This document shows positions 1-5,258 of a DNA stretch of 8,893 nucleotides, piece by piece. This stretch comes from Deltaproteobacteria bacterium. GTDB lineage: Bacteria; Desulfobacterota_B; Binatia; UBA9968. Location of the stretch: NCBI GenBank assembly GCA_027297485.1, contig JAPUHZ010000435.1, forward strand, positions 1 to 8,893, read 5' to 3'. Numbering within the stretch: position 1 is the first letter of the stretch; every line of letters starts with the position of its first letter. The position numbers and the translations under genes are program-made. A model generated the notes under the pieces. It was not told where the DNA came from. It ran no database searches and saw nothing but the letters and a program-made list of their open reading frames with translations.

Positions 1-2
1 TA

Positions 3-617
3 GTGGATAAAGTGAATGGCCTTCTAACAGTGAGTAATGAGAAAATCAGAGAAAATACAGCTTATTATCGCTTAAACACGTACGTGCGAAAAGGGAATCA
101 GAAATCAAGAAACCGGGTATTTATCGTGCATCGTCTGGATAGAGATACTTCCGGTATTATCGTTTTTGCTAAAAATGAAAACGCCAAGCGTTATCTTCAG
201 GAAAAGTGGCAGGGATTTGAAAAAAAGTACTATGCCGTAGTACATGGAACGTTACCAATGAAGGAGGGCGTACTTACTTCATATCTTGCAGAAAACCGCG
301 CTCATAAAATGTATTCTGTTGATGATCCCCAAAAAGGTAAACTTGCTAAGACCGGGTATAAAGTTCTGAGAGAATCGAAAAAATACAGTCTGCTTGAAAT
401 AGATCTTCTTACAGGTAGGAAAAATCAGATCCGGGTTCATTTTGCGGAAAAGGGTTGCCCTGTAGCTGGAGATAAAAAGTATGGGGAAAAGATAAAGGGT
501 ATTAAAAGACTTACACTTCATGCGGCTTCCATAACAATATTACATCCCTATACCAAAGAGAAGATGACCTTTAAGACAAAGGTTCCTGCTTATTTTGAAT
601 CACTTGTAAATAGGTAA
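3..617 (+). CDS. RluA-family pseudouridine synthase, 5'-truncated by window edge
   Basis: The readable 204 residues are the catalytic domain of an RluA/RluD-type enzyme, which converts uridine to pseudouridine in rRNA or tRNA in the cytoplasm. The signature HRLDRDTSG lies at residues 43-51 of the visible part, with the catalytic aspartate at residue 46. GRKNQIRVH follows at 138-146 and a LHA motif at 172-174, in the order expected for the family. The visible protein opens with VDKVNGLLTV, which matches the internal strand before the active site (family form 'NKPxGLLTV'). The GTG at position 3 is therefore an internal valine and the true start lies upstream. Any N-terminal S4 RNA-binding domain would also be outside the window. 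The gene is noticeably richer in A/T and in AAA/AAT-type codons than everything to its right. Which RNA site it modifies cannot be told from this fragment. Confidence 0.93.
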   Translation: MDKVNGLLTVSNEKIRENTAYYRLNTYVRKGNQKSRNRVFIVHRLDRDTSGIIVFAKNENAKRYLQEKWQGFEKKYYAVVHGTLPMKEGVLTSYLAENRAHKMYSVDDPQKGKLAKTGYKVLRESKKYSLLEIDLLTGRKNQIRVHFAEKGCPVAGDKKYGEKIKGIKRLTLHAASITILHPYTKEKMTFKTKVPAYFESLVNR

Positions 618-658
618 CGACGACTGCTGATATGCGCAGAAGACATAACAAATCGTTC

Positions 659-696
659 CACCTGACCTTTTTTCGCTGTGCTGCAAAATTCAGGTG
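659..696. other. 7-bp inverted repeat between RluA gene and next gene
   Basis: CACCTGA at 659-665 is the exact reverse complement of TCAGGTG at 690-696, with a 24-base loop that contains a T6 run. It could form a weak stem-loop or be a protein-binding dyad. The T-run is inside the loop rather than after the stem, so it is not a standard terminator. The right arm covers the GTG at 694, a possible but poor start for the next gene. Confidence 0.35.
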
Positions 697-753
697 AACT
701 CAACTTTATACGGCAAAATGAGCATCACTGACGAGCCGACGGAGGGAATATCG

Positions 754-1263
754 GTGACACCCGTGGACGAGCAACTGGTGGAGATGACGTGGAAGGAGGT
801 TGCGGCCTTTAGTCCCGCCAGGGCGAGGCAAGAAATGCTCCGATTGGGGAAGAAACAACCCGATCTGCTTGCCTTCGTAACGACCTACCTTGATGAACTT
901 CACCCAGAAGCGAAGGAGCTCGGCGTCTACGTATTCTTCGTCGTTTATCGGATGTTCGAGAAGGCAGAAAGGGGAAAGGTAAAACGGATCTCAGCGAAGC
1001 GGGTCTCGGATGCGTACGACCGAAACGAGACTCTTCTGATGAAGCTTGAGGGGGCACATGACCGGTTTTTCGAACGGGTCGCAGGAGTGGAGATATCGAG
1101 TCAGCCTCATGTAATGAAGTATGTCGTAGATACTCTGATGGAATTTGGCGAAGCACCGGACGACGTGGTATTGACAGACGACGAAATAGGCACACTGTTC
1201 CTGGTATTGAAGACAGCCGTCGATGCACTTGGCGAGGCTGCAAAGCACGAATATAAGGGCTAG
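754..1263 (+). CDS. hypothetical protein, about 169 residues, no recognised family
   Basis: I do not recognise this protein. The frame is open from GTG 694, with an ATG at 718. The best start is GTG 754, because GGAGGG at 741-746 sits seven bases before it, whereas neither upstream candidate has a Shine-Dalgarno sequence. The product is soluble, rich in charged residues and probably all-helical. It has no signal peptide and no membrane segment. A central hydrophobic, aromatic stretch (LGVYVFFVVYRMFE, about residues 57-70 from GTG 754) is followed by a basic patch (ERGKVKRISAKR) and an acidic C-terminal half with APDDVVLTDDE. Cysteines are absent, and no nucleotide-binding or metal-binding motif is visible. 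It appears to be a single-gene unit: the gap to the AT-rich RluA gene is 136 bases from this start, and the downstream region is degraded. Long antisense frames overlap it, but this frame has the only ribosome-binding site and the more protein-like composition. Confidence 0.72.
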   Translation: MTPVDEQLVEMTWKEVAAFSPARARQEMLRLGKKQPDLLAFVTTYLDELHPEAKELGVYVFFVVYRMFEKAERGKVKRISAKRVSDAYDRNETLLMKLEGAHDRFFERVAGVEISSQPHVMKYVVDTLMEFGEAPDDVVLTDDEIGTLFLVLKTAVDALGEAAKHEYKG

Positions 1264-1386
1264 CCGCATAAACCACGCACTGCGCGCGGACAGCTCTTGG
1301 AAACTCCTTACTCCCTCTTCTCTTTTGCGCTTTTTTCGTCTCCCCTTTCGTCTAGAAAGATTTATCCCTCCAGGCAGGACCTTCCG
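1264..1386. other. intergenic stretch without recognisable features
   Basis: The stretch is pyrimidine-rich, with TTTTTT-type runs around 1330-1337, but I see no stem before them that would make a clear terminator. No start codon with a ribosome-binding site opens a plausible frame. Confidence 0.5.
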
Positions 1387-1494
1387 TTAAGTTGACACAC
1401 CAAGATCCAGCCGATATGTTTCGATTAGTCTAATTAAGTAAGAGGGCAGAAAACGTTCGTGAGGAAACCCATCCGGGTCACAGTAAACGGGTAG
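1387..1494 (+). pseudogene. duplicate of molybdenum-hydroxylase promoter and gene start (truncated copy)
   Basis: Bases 1387-1491 align with 4714-4817, the promoter and first codons of the [2Fe-2S] subunit gene, at roughly 80% identity by hand, with one single-base indel. From GTG 1459 the copy reads VRKPIRVTVNG and then TAG at 1492-1494. The intact gene reads VKQTIRVTVNGR at the same place. Similarity stops abruptly at the GGG codon: what follows is acyl-carrier-protein-like coding sequence in another frame, not the rest of the Fe-S subunit. Only the promoter, the leader and 11 codons remain. This is best explained as a relic of a second copy of the operon start that was joined to the ACP region by deletion or recombination. 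A functional short leader peptide is a less likely alternative. Confidence 0.78.
1392..1420 (+). promoter_or_regulatory. candidate sigma-70-type promoter in the truncated copy
   Basis: TTGACA (1392-1397) and TATGTT (1415-1420) are separated by exactly 17 bases. Both hexamers and the spacing are identical in the copy at 4719-4747, although the spacer has three substitutions. TTGACA is a perfect -35. TATGTT matches the -10 consensus at four of six positions. It would drive transcription through the ACP remnant towards the membrane acyltransferase gene. Confidence 0.55.
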
Positions 1495-1815
1495 GACAGC
1501 AGCGTAAAGCGGACTTGATTCAAATCCTTGGCACAATCCAGAGACCGCATTGTCCGATCGAAGACATCGACGAGAAACAAAGCCTGGCCGAATCAAATTA
1601 TATTGACCAAAGGGAAGAGCTGCCGCTTCTCCCCTTTGGGAACCCCATCGGTTATGTGCCCGCGCCAAGCCGCGGGGTATACTAATAAATCAGGTGACAT
1701 TGCTTCCCTCGCCGTGTTGCGGATCGTTGTCTATCTTGAGGAAACTTACAAAATCGACCTTCGCGAGAACGGTCTGGACCCGGGAGGTCTCAGCTCTATT
1801 GGCGCCATCCTTTGA
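1494..1815 (+). pseudogene. acyl carrier protein gene, disrupted
   Basis: Two halves of a phosphopantetheine-type acyl carrier protein lie in different frames. The first half (frame of 1506, about 1494-1607) reads KADLIQILGTIQ, then IEDIDEKQSLAES, NYID, which matches helix I and the loop before the active site. The second half (frame of 1690, about 1699-1815) reads ASLAVLRIVVYLEE, then TYKIDLRENGLDP, GGLSSIGAIL and stop, which matches helices II to IV, including the serine (codon 1705-1707) that would carry phosphopantetheine. Joined, they give about 75 residues, close to the family's usual 75-90. Between them is a ~97-base insert with tandem TAA stops. No start codon precedes the first half: its N-terminus is replaced by the duplicated operon-start segment. 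The aspartate normally before the serine falls at the junction and appears as alanine. The gene cannot make a working ACP as it stands. Confidence 0.68.
1606..1699. repeat. small palindromic element inserted in the ACP gene
   Basis: This segment separates the two ACP halves and contains two stem-loops. The first pairs CCAAAGGG (1607-1614) with CCCTTTGG (1632-1639) and continues as an imperfect stem inwards. The second pairs CCCGCG (1659-1664) with CGCGGG (1671-1676) around a six-base loop. ATTG occurs on both sides (1602-1605 and 1699-1702) and might be a small target duplication. The distance between the two ATT codons is 97 bases, which accounts for the frame change, and the insert carries TAA TAA at 1683-1688. 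It codes for no transposase, so it resembles a MITE-like or REP-like palindromic unit. Confidence 0.5.
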
Positions 1816-1836
1816 TCTGATTAAAGGCGCACCACC

Positions 1837-3234
1837 ATGATGAAGATCAAGACTCTTCGCGATACATACCGGACTATCTCTCAGTTTCACGAGAACGATA
1901 GACTTGCTGCCTCGGTACAAAGCTGGCGTTTCTTTGCCTGGTTCACACCTAAGCGCCGCAGACTGTTTTTGTCTCTGGGCGCGATCGCAGCCGGCTTAAT
2001 TGGTTTGCTCAACAGGTACGTTAAGTGGAGCGAGCATTTTACCGCGCCATCATGGCTCGCGCCCTCCTTCGCTATGCCTATCCTCTTGGGCTTTCTTTAC
2101 CTGGTCTACCTCTCGACGAAGAACTTCAGCAGATTACCAGTTGTGGTCAAGCGTCGCCCTCAAATCTCACTGCACATCCTGTTCTGGGCGACTCTTGCGG
2201 TGATCTGGGTGACCCCGAATAACGGAGAACTATGGAGGACGGTCCTCATACTGATCATACTGTCGCTTCCTTATCTGATCTGGCGATGCGGGTACATGAT
2301 AAAGTCGGGTCAGCGAGGCAAGTCTCCGGGCGCTGCCTTTCACGACCACCTGTTTTATCTCTGGCCCATCTGGGACGGGACAAACACCCCGGCCGGCAAA
2401 GGCTCGGACTACCTTTCTCAGTGCGAAGCACAATCCGCCGAGGCGTACGCCCGGTCGTCCCTGGCTGGGATCAAGCTGCTGATTCTTGCCATGCTATGGG
2501 GATTAACCCTCCTGTTCATGGGCGGGCTCGTTTATGGCGATCCGAAGAATCCATTGACAGACCTGCTGGGAGGATACAGCCTTGAGATCCCACGGCTGAA
2601 GAACATCGCCAGAGGCAATATCATTGTTTCGCTGCCCATCGCTTGGATCAGTCTGTACTGTGAGCTAATCTGGCAAACACTGAAAATTGCCGCCCGAGGT
2701 CACCAATGGATCGGAATGCTGCGTCTGTTCGGCTTCAATGTCTTCCGCAATACCTATAAGCCATTGCTGGCAGAATCGATTGTTGATTTTTGGAACAGGT
2801 TTTACTACTACTTCAAGGAACTGTTGGTCGAGTTCTTCTTCTTCCCGACCTACCTGAAATACTTCCGCACACAACCCAAATTACGAATGTTTACCGCGAT
2901 CTTCATGGCGGCATTCGTTGGCAACTTGTATTACCATGTGCTGCAAATGAAGGGCCCACTCGTTCTCGGCGAGTTCGCCAAGATCTGGCAAAGCCTGGGC
3001 TCGCGTATGGTCTACGCTATTTTTCTCACGGTCGGCATCTACGTTTCCATGCTCCGCCAGCAGAGACAAAGGGGGAAACGTGCCGATTCGCATACGGTGG
3101 CGGCGAGAGTCGGCCGGTTGAGAAGAATTGCAGGTGTCTGGACTTTCTACAGCTTGATTAATTTCTGGAATCTACGGTCCCGCCTGACATTACTCGAACG
3201 GACCAAGGTTTTTCTTTCCTTCTTCGGCCTGTAA
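1837..3234 (+). CDS. MBOAT-like multi-pass membrane O-acyltransferase (putative)
   Basis: This is a 465-residue integral membrane protein with about ten hydrophobic segments (roughly 42-58, 76-92, 111-126, 134-149, 211-232, 262-280, 323-339, 350-368, 389-405 and 433-446). Around residues 305-340 the order TYKPLLAESIVDFWNRF then FFFFPTYLKYF resembles the 'RPYLAxSxxDFWRRW...DYxYxPL' core of membrane-bound O-acyltransferases such as DltB and AlgI. His367 in GNLYYH lies where the family's catalytic histidine is expected. Length fits the family (450-500). MBOATs move an acyl group, often from an acyl carrier protein, to a hydroxyl on a cell-surface or secreted acceptor. The gene immediately upstream is an ACP remnant, which supports this call, but that partner is broken and no ligase or SGNH hydrolase is nearby. 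The acceptor is unknown. ATG 1837 and ATG 1840 are both possible; AAAGG at 1823-1827 is a modest ribosome-binding site. The match is remote. Confidence 0.62.
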   Translation: MMKIKTLRDTYRTISQFHENDRLAASVQSWRFFAWFTPKRRRLFLSLGAIAAGLIGLLNRYVKWSEHFTAPSWLAPSFAMPILLGFLYLVYLSTKNFSRLPVVVKRRPQISLHILFWATLAVIWVTPNNGELWRTVLILIILSLPYLIWRCGYMIKSGQRGKSPGAAFHDHLFYLWPIWDGTNTPAGKGSDYLSQCEAQSAEAYARSSLAGIKLLILAMLWGLTLLFMGGLVYGDPKNPLTDLLGGYSLEIPRLKNIARGNIIVSLPIAWISLYCELIWQTLKIAARGHQWIGMLRLFGFNVFRNTYKPLLAESIVDFWNRFYYYFKELLVEFFFFPTYLKYFRTQPKLRMFTAIFMAAFVGNLYYHVLQMKGPLVLGEFAKIWQSLGSRMVYAIFLTVGIYVSMLRQQRQRGKRADSHTVAARVGRLRRIAGVWTFYSLINFWNLRSRLTLLERTKVFLSFFGL

Positions 3235-3686
3235 TATTTCGCCGCCGACATTGCCCCGGTCGCTTTTTTAGCCGCATGCTCTCTGACAGTGGTCCCAAAA
3301 GAAAATTGCAGACCATGGAGTTTAGATGGGCAGTCTGATTTGGGCTGTAGGAACACAAAGCCGGAAAGCCTCTTTCGCCATAAGGTTCTTAAGATGAAGG
3401 TCGAGCAGGCTGATGGGCGCAAGGATCCAGGAGAAAATAGTGGATTGTATAGCGGCGGGGATTGAGGGGTATCTGAATTGAATTATTTTTCTCAAGAGAT
3501 GCTTCGGATTGGGGAGTGTAAGTAGCAGAATAATTACATCTAATTCTGGAAGTTTTAGGAAGATGGCAGTAACCCTCCTCACCGACCACTACTGAGCAAC
3601 TATTGTGGTGGACTCGAAGCATTGGGTTTGACAAGTTACTGTTAACACGCCTAAAGTCTACGGCACTGTGACGTTTAATTACCGTA
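3235..3686. other. gene-free stretch
   Basis: I see no convincing gene on either strand. The open frames here are short, lack ribosome-binding sites and have low-complexity or non-protein-like composition. There is a T6 run shortly after the acyltransferase stop (about 3263-3268) but no clear stem in front of it. TTGACA at 3628-3633 with TAAAGT at 3652-3657 (18-base spacing) is a weak promoter candidate for the downstream toxin-antitoxin pair. Confidence 0.5.
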
Positions 3687-3705
3687 ATACACTGGTCAGT
3701 ATACT
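3687..3705 (+). promoter_or_regulatory. candidate -10 box and operator dyad of the toxin-antitoxin pair
   Basis: TATACT at 3700-3705 is a good -10 hexamer 56 bases before the antitoxin ATG. Overlapping it is an imperfect dyad, ATACACTG-GT-CAGTATAC (3687-3704), with ACTG/CAGT as the perfect inner arms. A dyad over the -10 is where a self-repressing antitoxin would bind. No good -35 is present at the usual distance, so the promoter call is tentative. Confidence 0.35.
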
Positions 3706-3760
3706 CAATGGTTAGATTTGTCCTGAGGGCAATGGTATTCTGCTGGGGGGAGATAGTTTT

Positions 3761-3970
3761 ATGGGTACCCGACAGAGCGTGATTCATAGTGACCCCGAAA
3801 TCCTTGGTGGGACTCCCGTTTTTATCGGGACACGTGTACCAGCGCGGGCGCTGATTGATTATTTGGAAGCAGGGCGGCCGCTTGACGAGTTCCTAGACGA
3901 CTTTCCCAGTGTGACTCGCCAACAAGCGGTGGCCGCTTTGGAAGAAGCCGGTGCGCGTCCTGCTGGATGA
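3761..3970 (+). CDS. DUF433 family antitoxin
   Basis: This 69-residue protein is a clear DUF433 member. The core DPEILGGTPVFIGTRVPAR begins at residue 11 and continues to LIDYLEAGRPLDEFLDDFP, followed by SVTRQQAVAALEEA (about 50-63), the helical, probably DNA-binding part. Members of this family are usually antitoxins that bind and neutralise the DUF5615 PIN-like protein encoded next to them, and often repress their own promoter. The start ATG 3761 has a strong purine-rich ribosome-binding site (GGGGGGAGA, 3745-3753). The gene overlaps the toxin frame by 20 bases, so the two are almost certainly translated together. The dyad at 3687-3704 could be its operator. Full length for the family and apparently intact. 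Confidence 0.9.
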   Translation: MGTRQSVIHSDPEILGGTPVFIGTRVPARALIDYLEAGRPLDEFLDDFPSVTRQQAVAALEEAGARPAG

Positions 3971-4265
3971 GTGCGTCCCGAGGAAGCTCAAACGTGAGCT
4001 TCCCGACCACGATGTTCAGACCGTAACTGAAGTGGGCTGGTCGGGGATTAAAAACGGGCCCCTGCTCCGCCGCGCCGCTCAAGAATTTGATGTATTTCTC
4101 ACCGTAGACCACGGCGTTGAGTATCAGCAAAATCTGCTCGGCCTGGAGCTTGCAATCATTGTAATGGTCGCAGCGACCAATGACATTGATGATCTTCGCC
4201 CGTTGATGTCTCGCGTACGAGAAGTGCTCGGACAAACCTCTCCTGGTAACGTCGTGAAAATTTAA
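3951..4265 (+). CDS. DUF5615 family PIN-like toxin
   Basis: This 104-residue protein belongs to the DUF5615 PIN-like group, predicted ribonuclease toxins related to VapC. It opens with the characteristic strand and acidic pair MRVLLDECVP (Asp6, Glu7), then HDVQTVTEVGWSG, and a second acidic site in LTVDHG (Asp53), where most members have 'TRDxDF'. The hydrophobic strand LAIIVMVA (about 67-74) follows. These acidic residues would hold the catalytic metal. The GTG 3951 start lies inside the antitoxin gene and has GGAAG at 3941-3945 as its ribosome-binding site. The shifted overlap implies coupled translation with the antitoxin made first. Both genes look intact, so the pair is probably functional. 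The phenylalanine of the usual DxDF motif is missing, which is within the variation I would expect. Target RNA cannot be inferred. Confidence 0.87.
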   Translation: MRVLLDECVPRKLKRELPDHDVQTVTEVGWSGIKNGPLLRRAAQEFDVFLTVDHGVEYQQNLLGLELAIIVMVAATNDIDDLRPLMSRVREVLGQTSPGNVVKI

Positions 4266-4483
4266 ATCTAACTTTCGCTAGAGCGCATCGGCAATCAGCT
4301 TGTGCTGATTGAACGGATAATTGAGCTTTGAAACTGTGTTCCTAAATCAAGCCACAGCATTGAGTTCTCGCCCCGCGCTTTTCTAAACGTTAGTCCGACT
4401 TCGGAATCTAAAATAAGTCGCCGGAGGGGCAAGCCAGCCACCGTCCTTGAAGGGAACTGTATTCGGCAACGTCAAATGATGTC
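4266..4483. other. gene-free stretch with a short hairpin
   Basis: No gene is supported. A perfect 8-bp stem (CAATCAGC, 4292-4299, with GCTGATTG, 4304-4311, loop TTGT) follows the toxin gene by 27 bases. It lacks a T-run, so it would be a poor intrinsic terminator but could stabilise the end of the transcript. A second small palindrome, TCCGA-CT-TCGGA, lies near 4395. Confidence 0.4.
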
Positions 4484-4659
4484 GAGAGTGTTGAAAAACC
4501 CTGGTCTAAGCCTGGTCAAAAAGGTCTCAGATGCGAGGCGCGCGAGACACTGACGAGCGGAGGCGTACTTAAGAGGCACGTTGGAGTGAGGCGGTTGAGC
4601 GCAACCATCGCAACGCCTGCTGTCGGCAGGCTATGGCAGATGAGCCTTTTTCAACAGGC
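4484..4659. repeat. MITE-like intergenic repeat with TGTTGAAAAA inverted ends
   Basis: TGTTGAAAAA (4489-4498) and its exact reverse complement TTTTTCAACA (4647-4656) bound a non-coding block. Within it are two tight stem-loops: GGTTG-AGCG-CAACC (4593-4606) and GCCTGC-TGTCG-GCAGGC (4615-4631). TGATGTC occurs just outside both ends (4477-4483 and 4660-4666), which would fit a 7-base target duplication. From memory, similar non-coding blocks with TGTTGAAAAA ends and a GGCGTACTT core recur in deltaproteobacterial and other environmental genomes. There is no coding capacity for a transposase, so it would be non-autonomous. Confidence 0.55.
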
Positions 4660-4713
4660 TGATGTCCATCTGACCGCGTTTGCAAGGTTAAAAATCTTCA
4701 TCGATAACCCACA

Positions 4714-4817
4714 TTAAGTTGACACACCAGAATCTAGCCGATATGTTCCGATAGGTCGAGCAATTGAGCGAGCAGAAAACCTTTGTGAAGCAAACTATCC
4801 GGGTTACAGTAAACGGG
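4714..4817 (+). repeat. intact copy of the duplicated operon-start segment
   Basis: This 104-base block is the partner of 1387-1491. It carries the promoter hexamers, the leader and the first 11 codons of the [2Fe-2S] subunit gene. The two copies match best at the -35/-10 region and over the codons for IRVTVNG. They diverge most between the -10 and the GTG start, where the one-base indel lies. Outside the block there is no similarity on either side. Confidence 0.78.
4719..4747 (+). promoter_or_regulatory. candidate promoter of the molybdenum-hydroxylase operon
   Basis: TTGACA (4719-4724), 17-base spacer, TATGTT (4742-4747). Transcription would begin near 4754, about 30 bases before the preferred GTG start at 4785 but only about 10 before the alternative TTG 4764. 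This favours the GTG. The same hexamers and spacing are kept in the degraded copy at 1392-1420. Confidence 0.6.
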
Positions 4818-5258
4818 CGTGTTTATGAAGAAGAGACAGAGCCGCGCCAGCTCCTTTCCTTCTTTCTGCGCGAAACGATTGGACTTAGAGGAAGTCAAAT
4901 AGGATGTGTCATCGGGGAGTGTGGCGCTTGCACGATACTCCTAGACGATAGGTTGGTAAAGTCCTGTTTGCTATTCGCCATACAAGTGGACGGTCGAGAG
5001 ATCCTCACCATCGAAGGACTTGCGAAAGACGGATCCCTGCACCCGATTCAAGAAGCCTTCGTAAACAAGTACGGTCTTCAGTGCGGCTACTGTACTCCGG
5101 GGATGGTCCTCGCCACCTATGCCCTCCTTCGTCAGAATTCTAAACCGAGTGACGAAGAGATTCGAAAAGGTCTTGCCGGAAATCTCTGTATGTGCACTGG
5201 TTACATGCAGATCGTGGAGGCCGTCAAAGAAGCATCCAGGAGTCTCGAAAATGAATAA
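4785..5258 (+). CDS. [2Fe-2S] subunit of a xanthine dehydrogenase-family molybdenum hydroxylase
   Basis: This is the small iron-sulfur subunit, which passes electrons from the molybdenum site to FAD. It has an N-terminal ferredoxin-like domain with four cysteines in CVIGECGAC and, later, KSC (positions 41, 46, 49 and 61 from the GTG start). A helical C-terminal domain holds the second cluster in CGYC (100, 103) and CMC (135, 137). All eight ligands are present. From GTG 4785 the protein is 157 residues and starts (M)KQTIRVTVNG, typical in length and N-terminus for this family. The frame can be extended to TTG 4764 (164 residues), and an in-frame TAG at 4752 bars anything longer. A one-base indel between the duplicate copies falls before the GTG, which argues that the region between TTG and GTG is not coding. 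The ribosome-binding site is weak. The stop overlaps the next gene's start by 8 bases. Confidence 0.93.
   Translation: MKQTIRVTVNGRVYEEETEPRQLLSFFLRETIGLRGSQIGCVIGECGACTILLDDRLVKSCLLFAIQVDGREILTIEGLAKDGSLHPIQEAFVNKYGLQCGYCTPGMVLATYALLRQNSKPSDEEIRKGLAGNLCMCTGYMQIVEAVKEASRSLENE

Noticed and set aside
809..1276. Long open frame on the minus strand opposite the hypothetical protein
   Set aside because: It is arginine/proline/serine-rich with no ribosome-binding site and mirrors a better-supported plus-strand gene; it is a shadow frame.
1528..1815. Intact 95-residue protein starting at ATG 1528
   Set aside because: Only the last ~38 residues look like a protein (ACP). The first part is the wrong frame of the ACP N-terminal half plus the palindromic insert.
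3389..3787. 132-residue minus-strand frame before the toxin-antitoxin pair
   Set aside because: No family resemblance, no clear ribosome-binding site, composition not protein-like, and it runs into the antitoxin gene.
4292..4311. Intrinsic terminator after the toxin gene
   Set aside because: The 8-bp stem is perfect but no U-run follows it.
5119..5250. Upstream extension of the molybdopterin subunit
   Set aside because: The extra 44 residues lie wholly within the Fe-S subunit gene in another frame and match nothing. ATG 5251 has AGGAG before it and the normal N-terminus.
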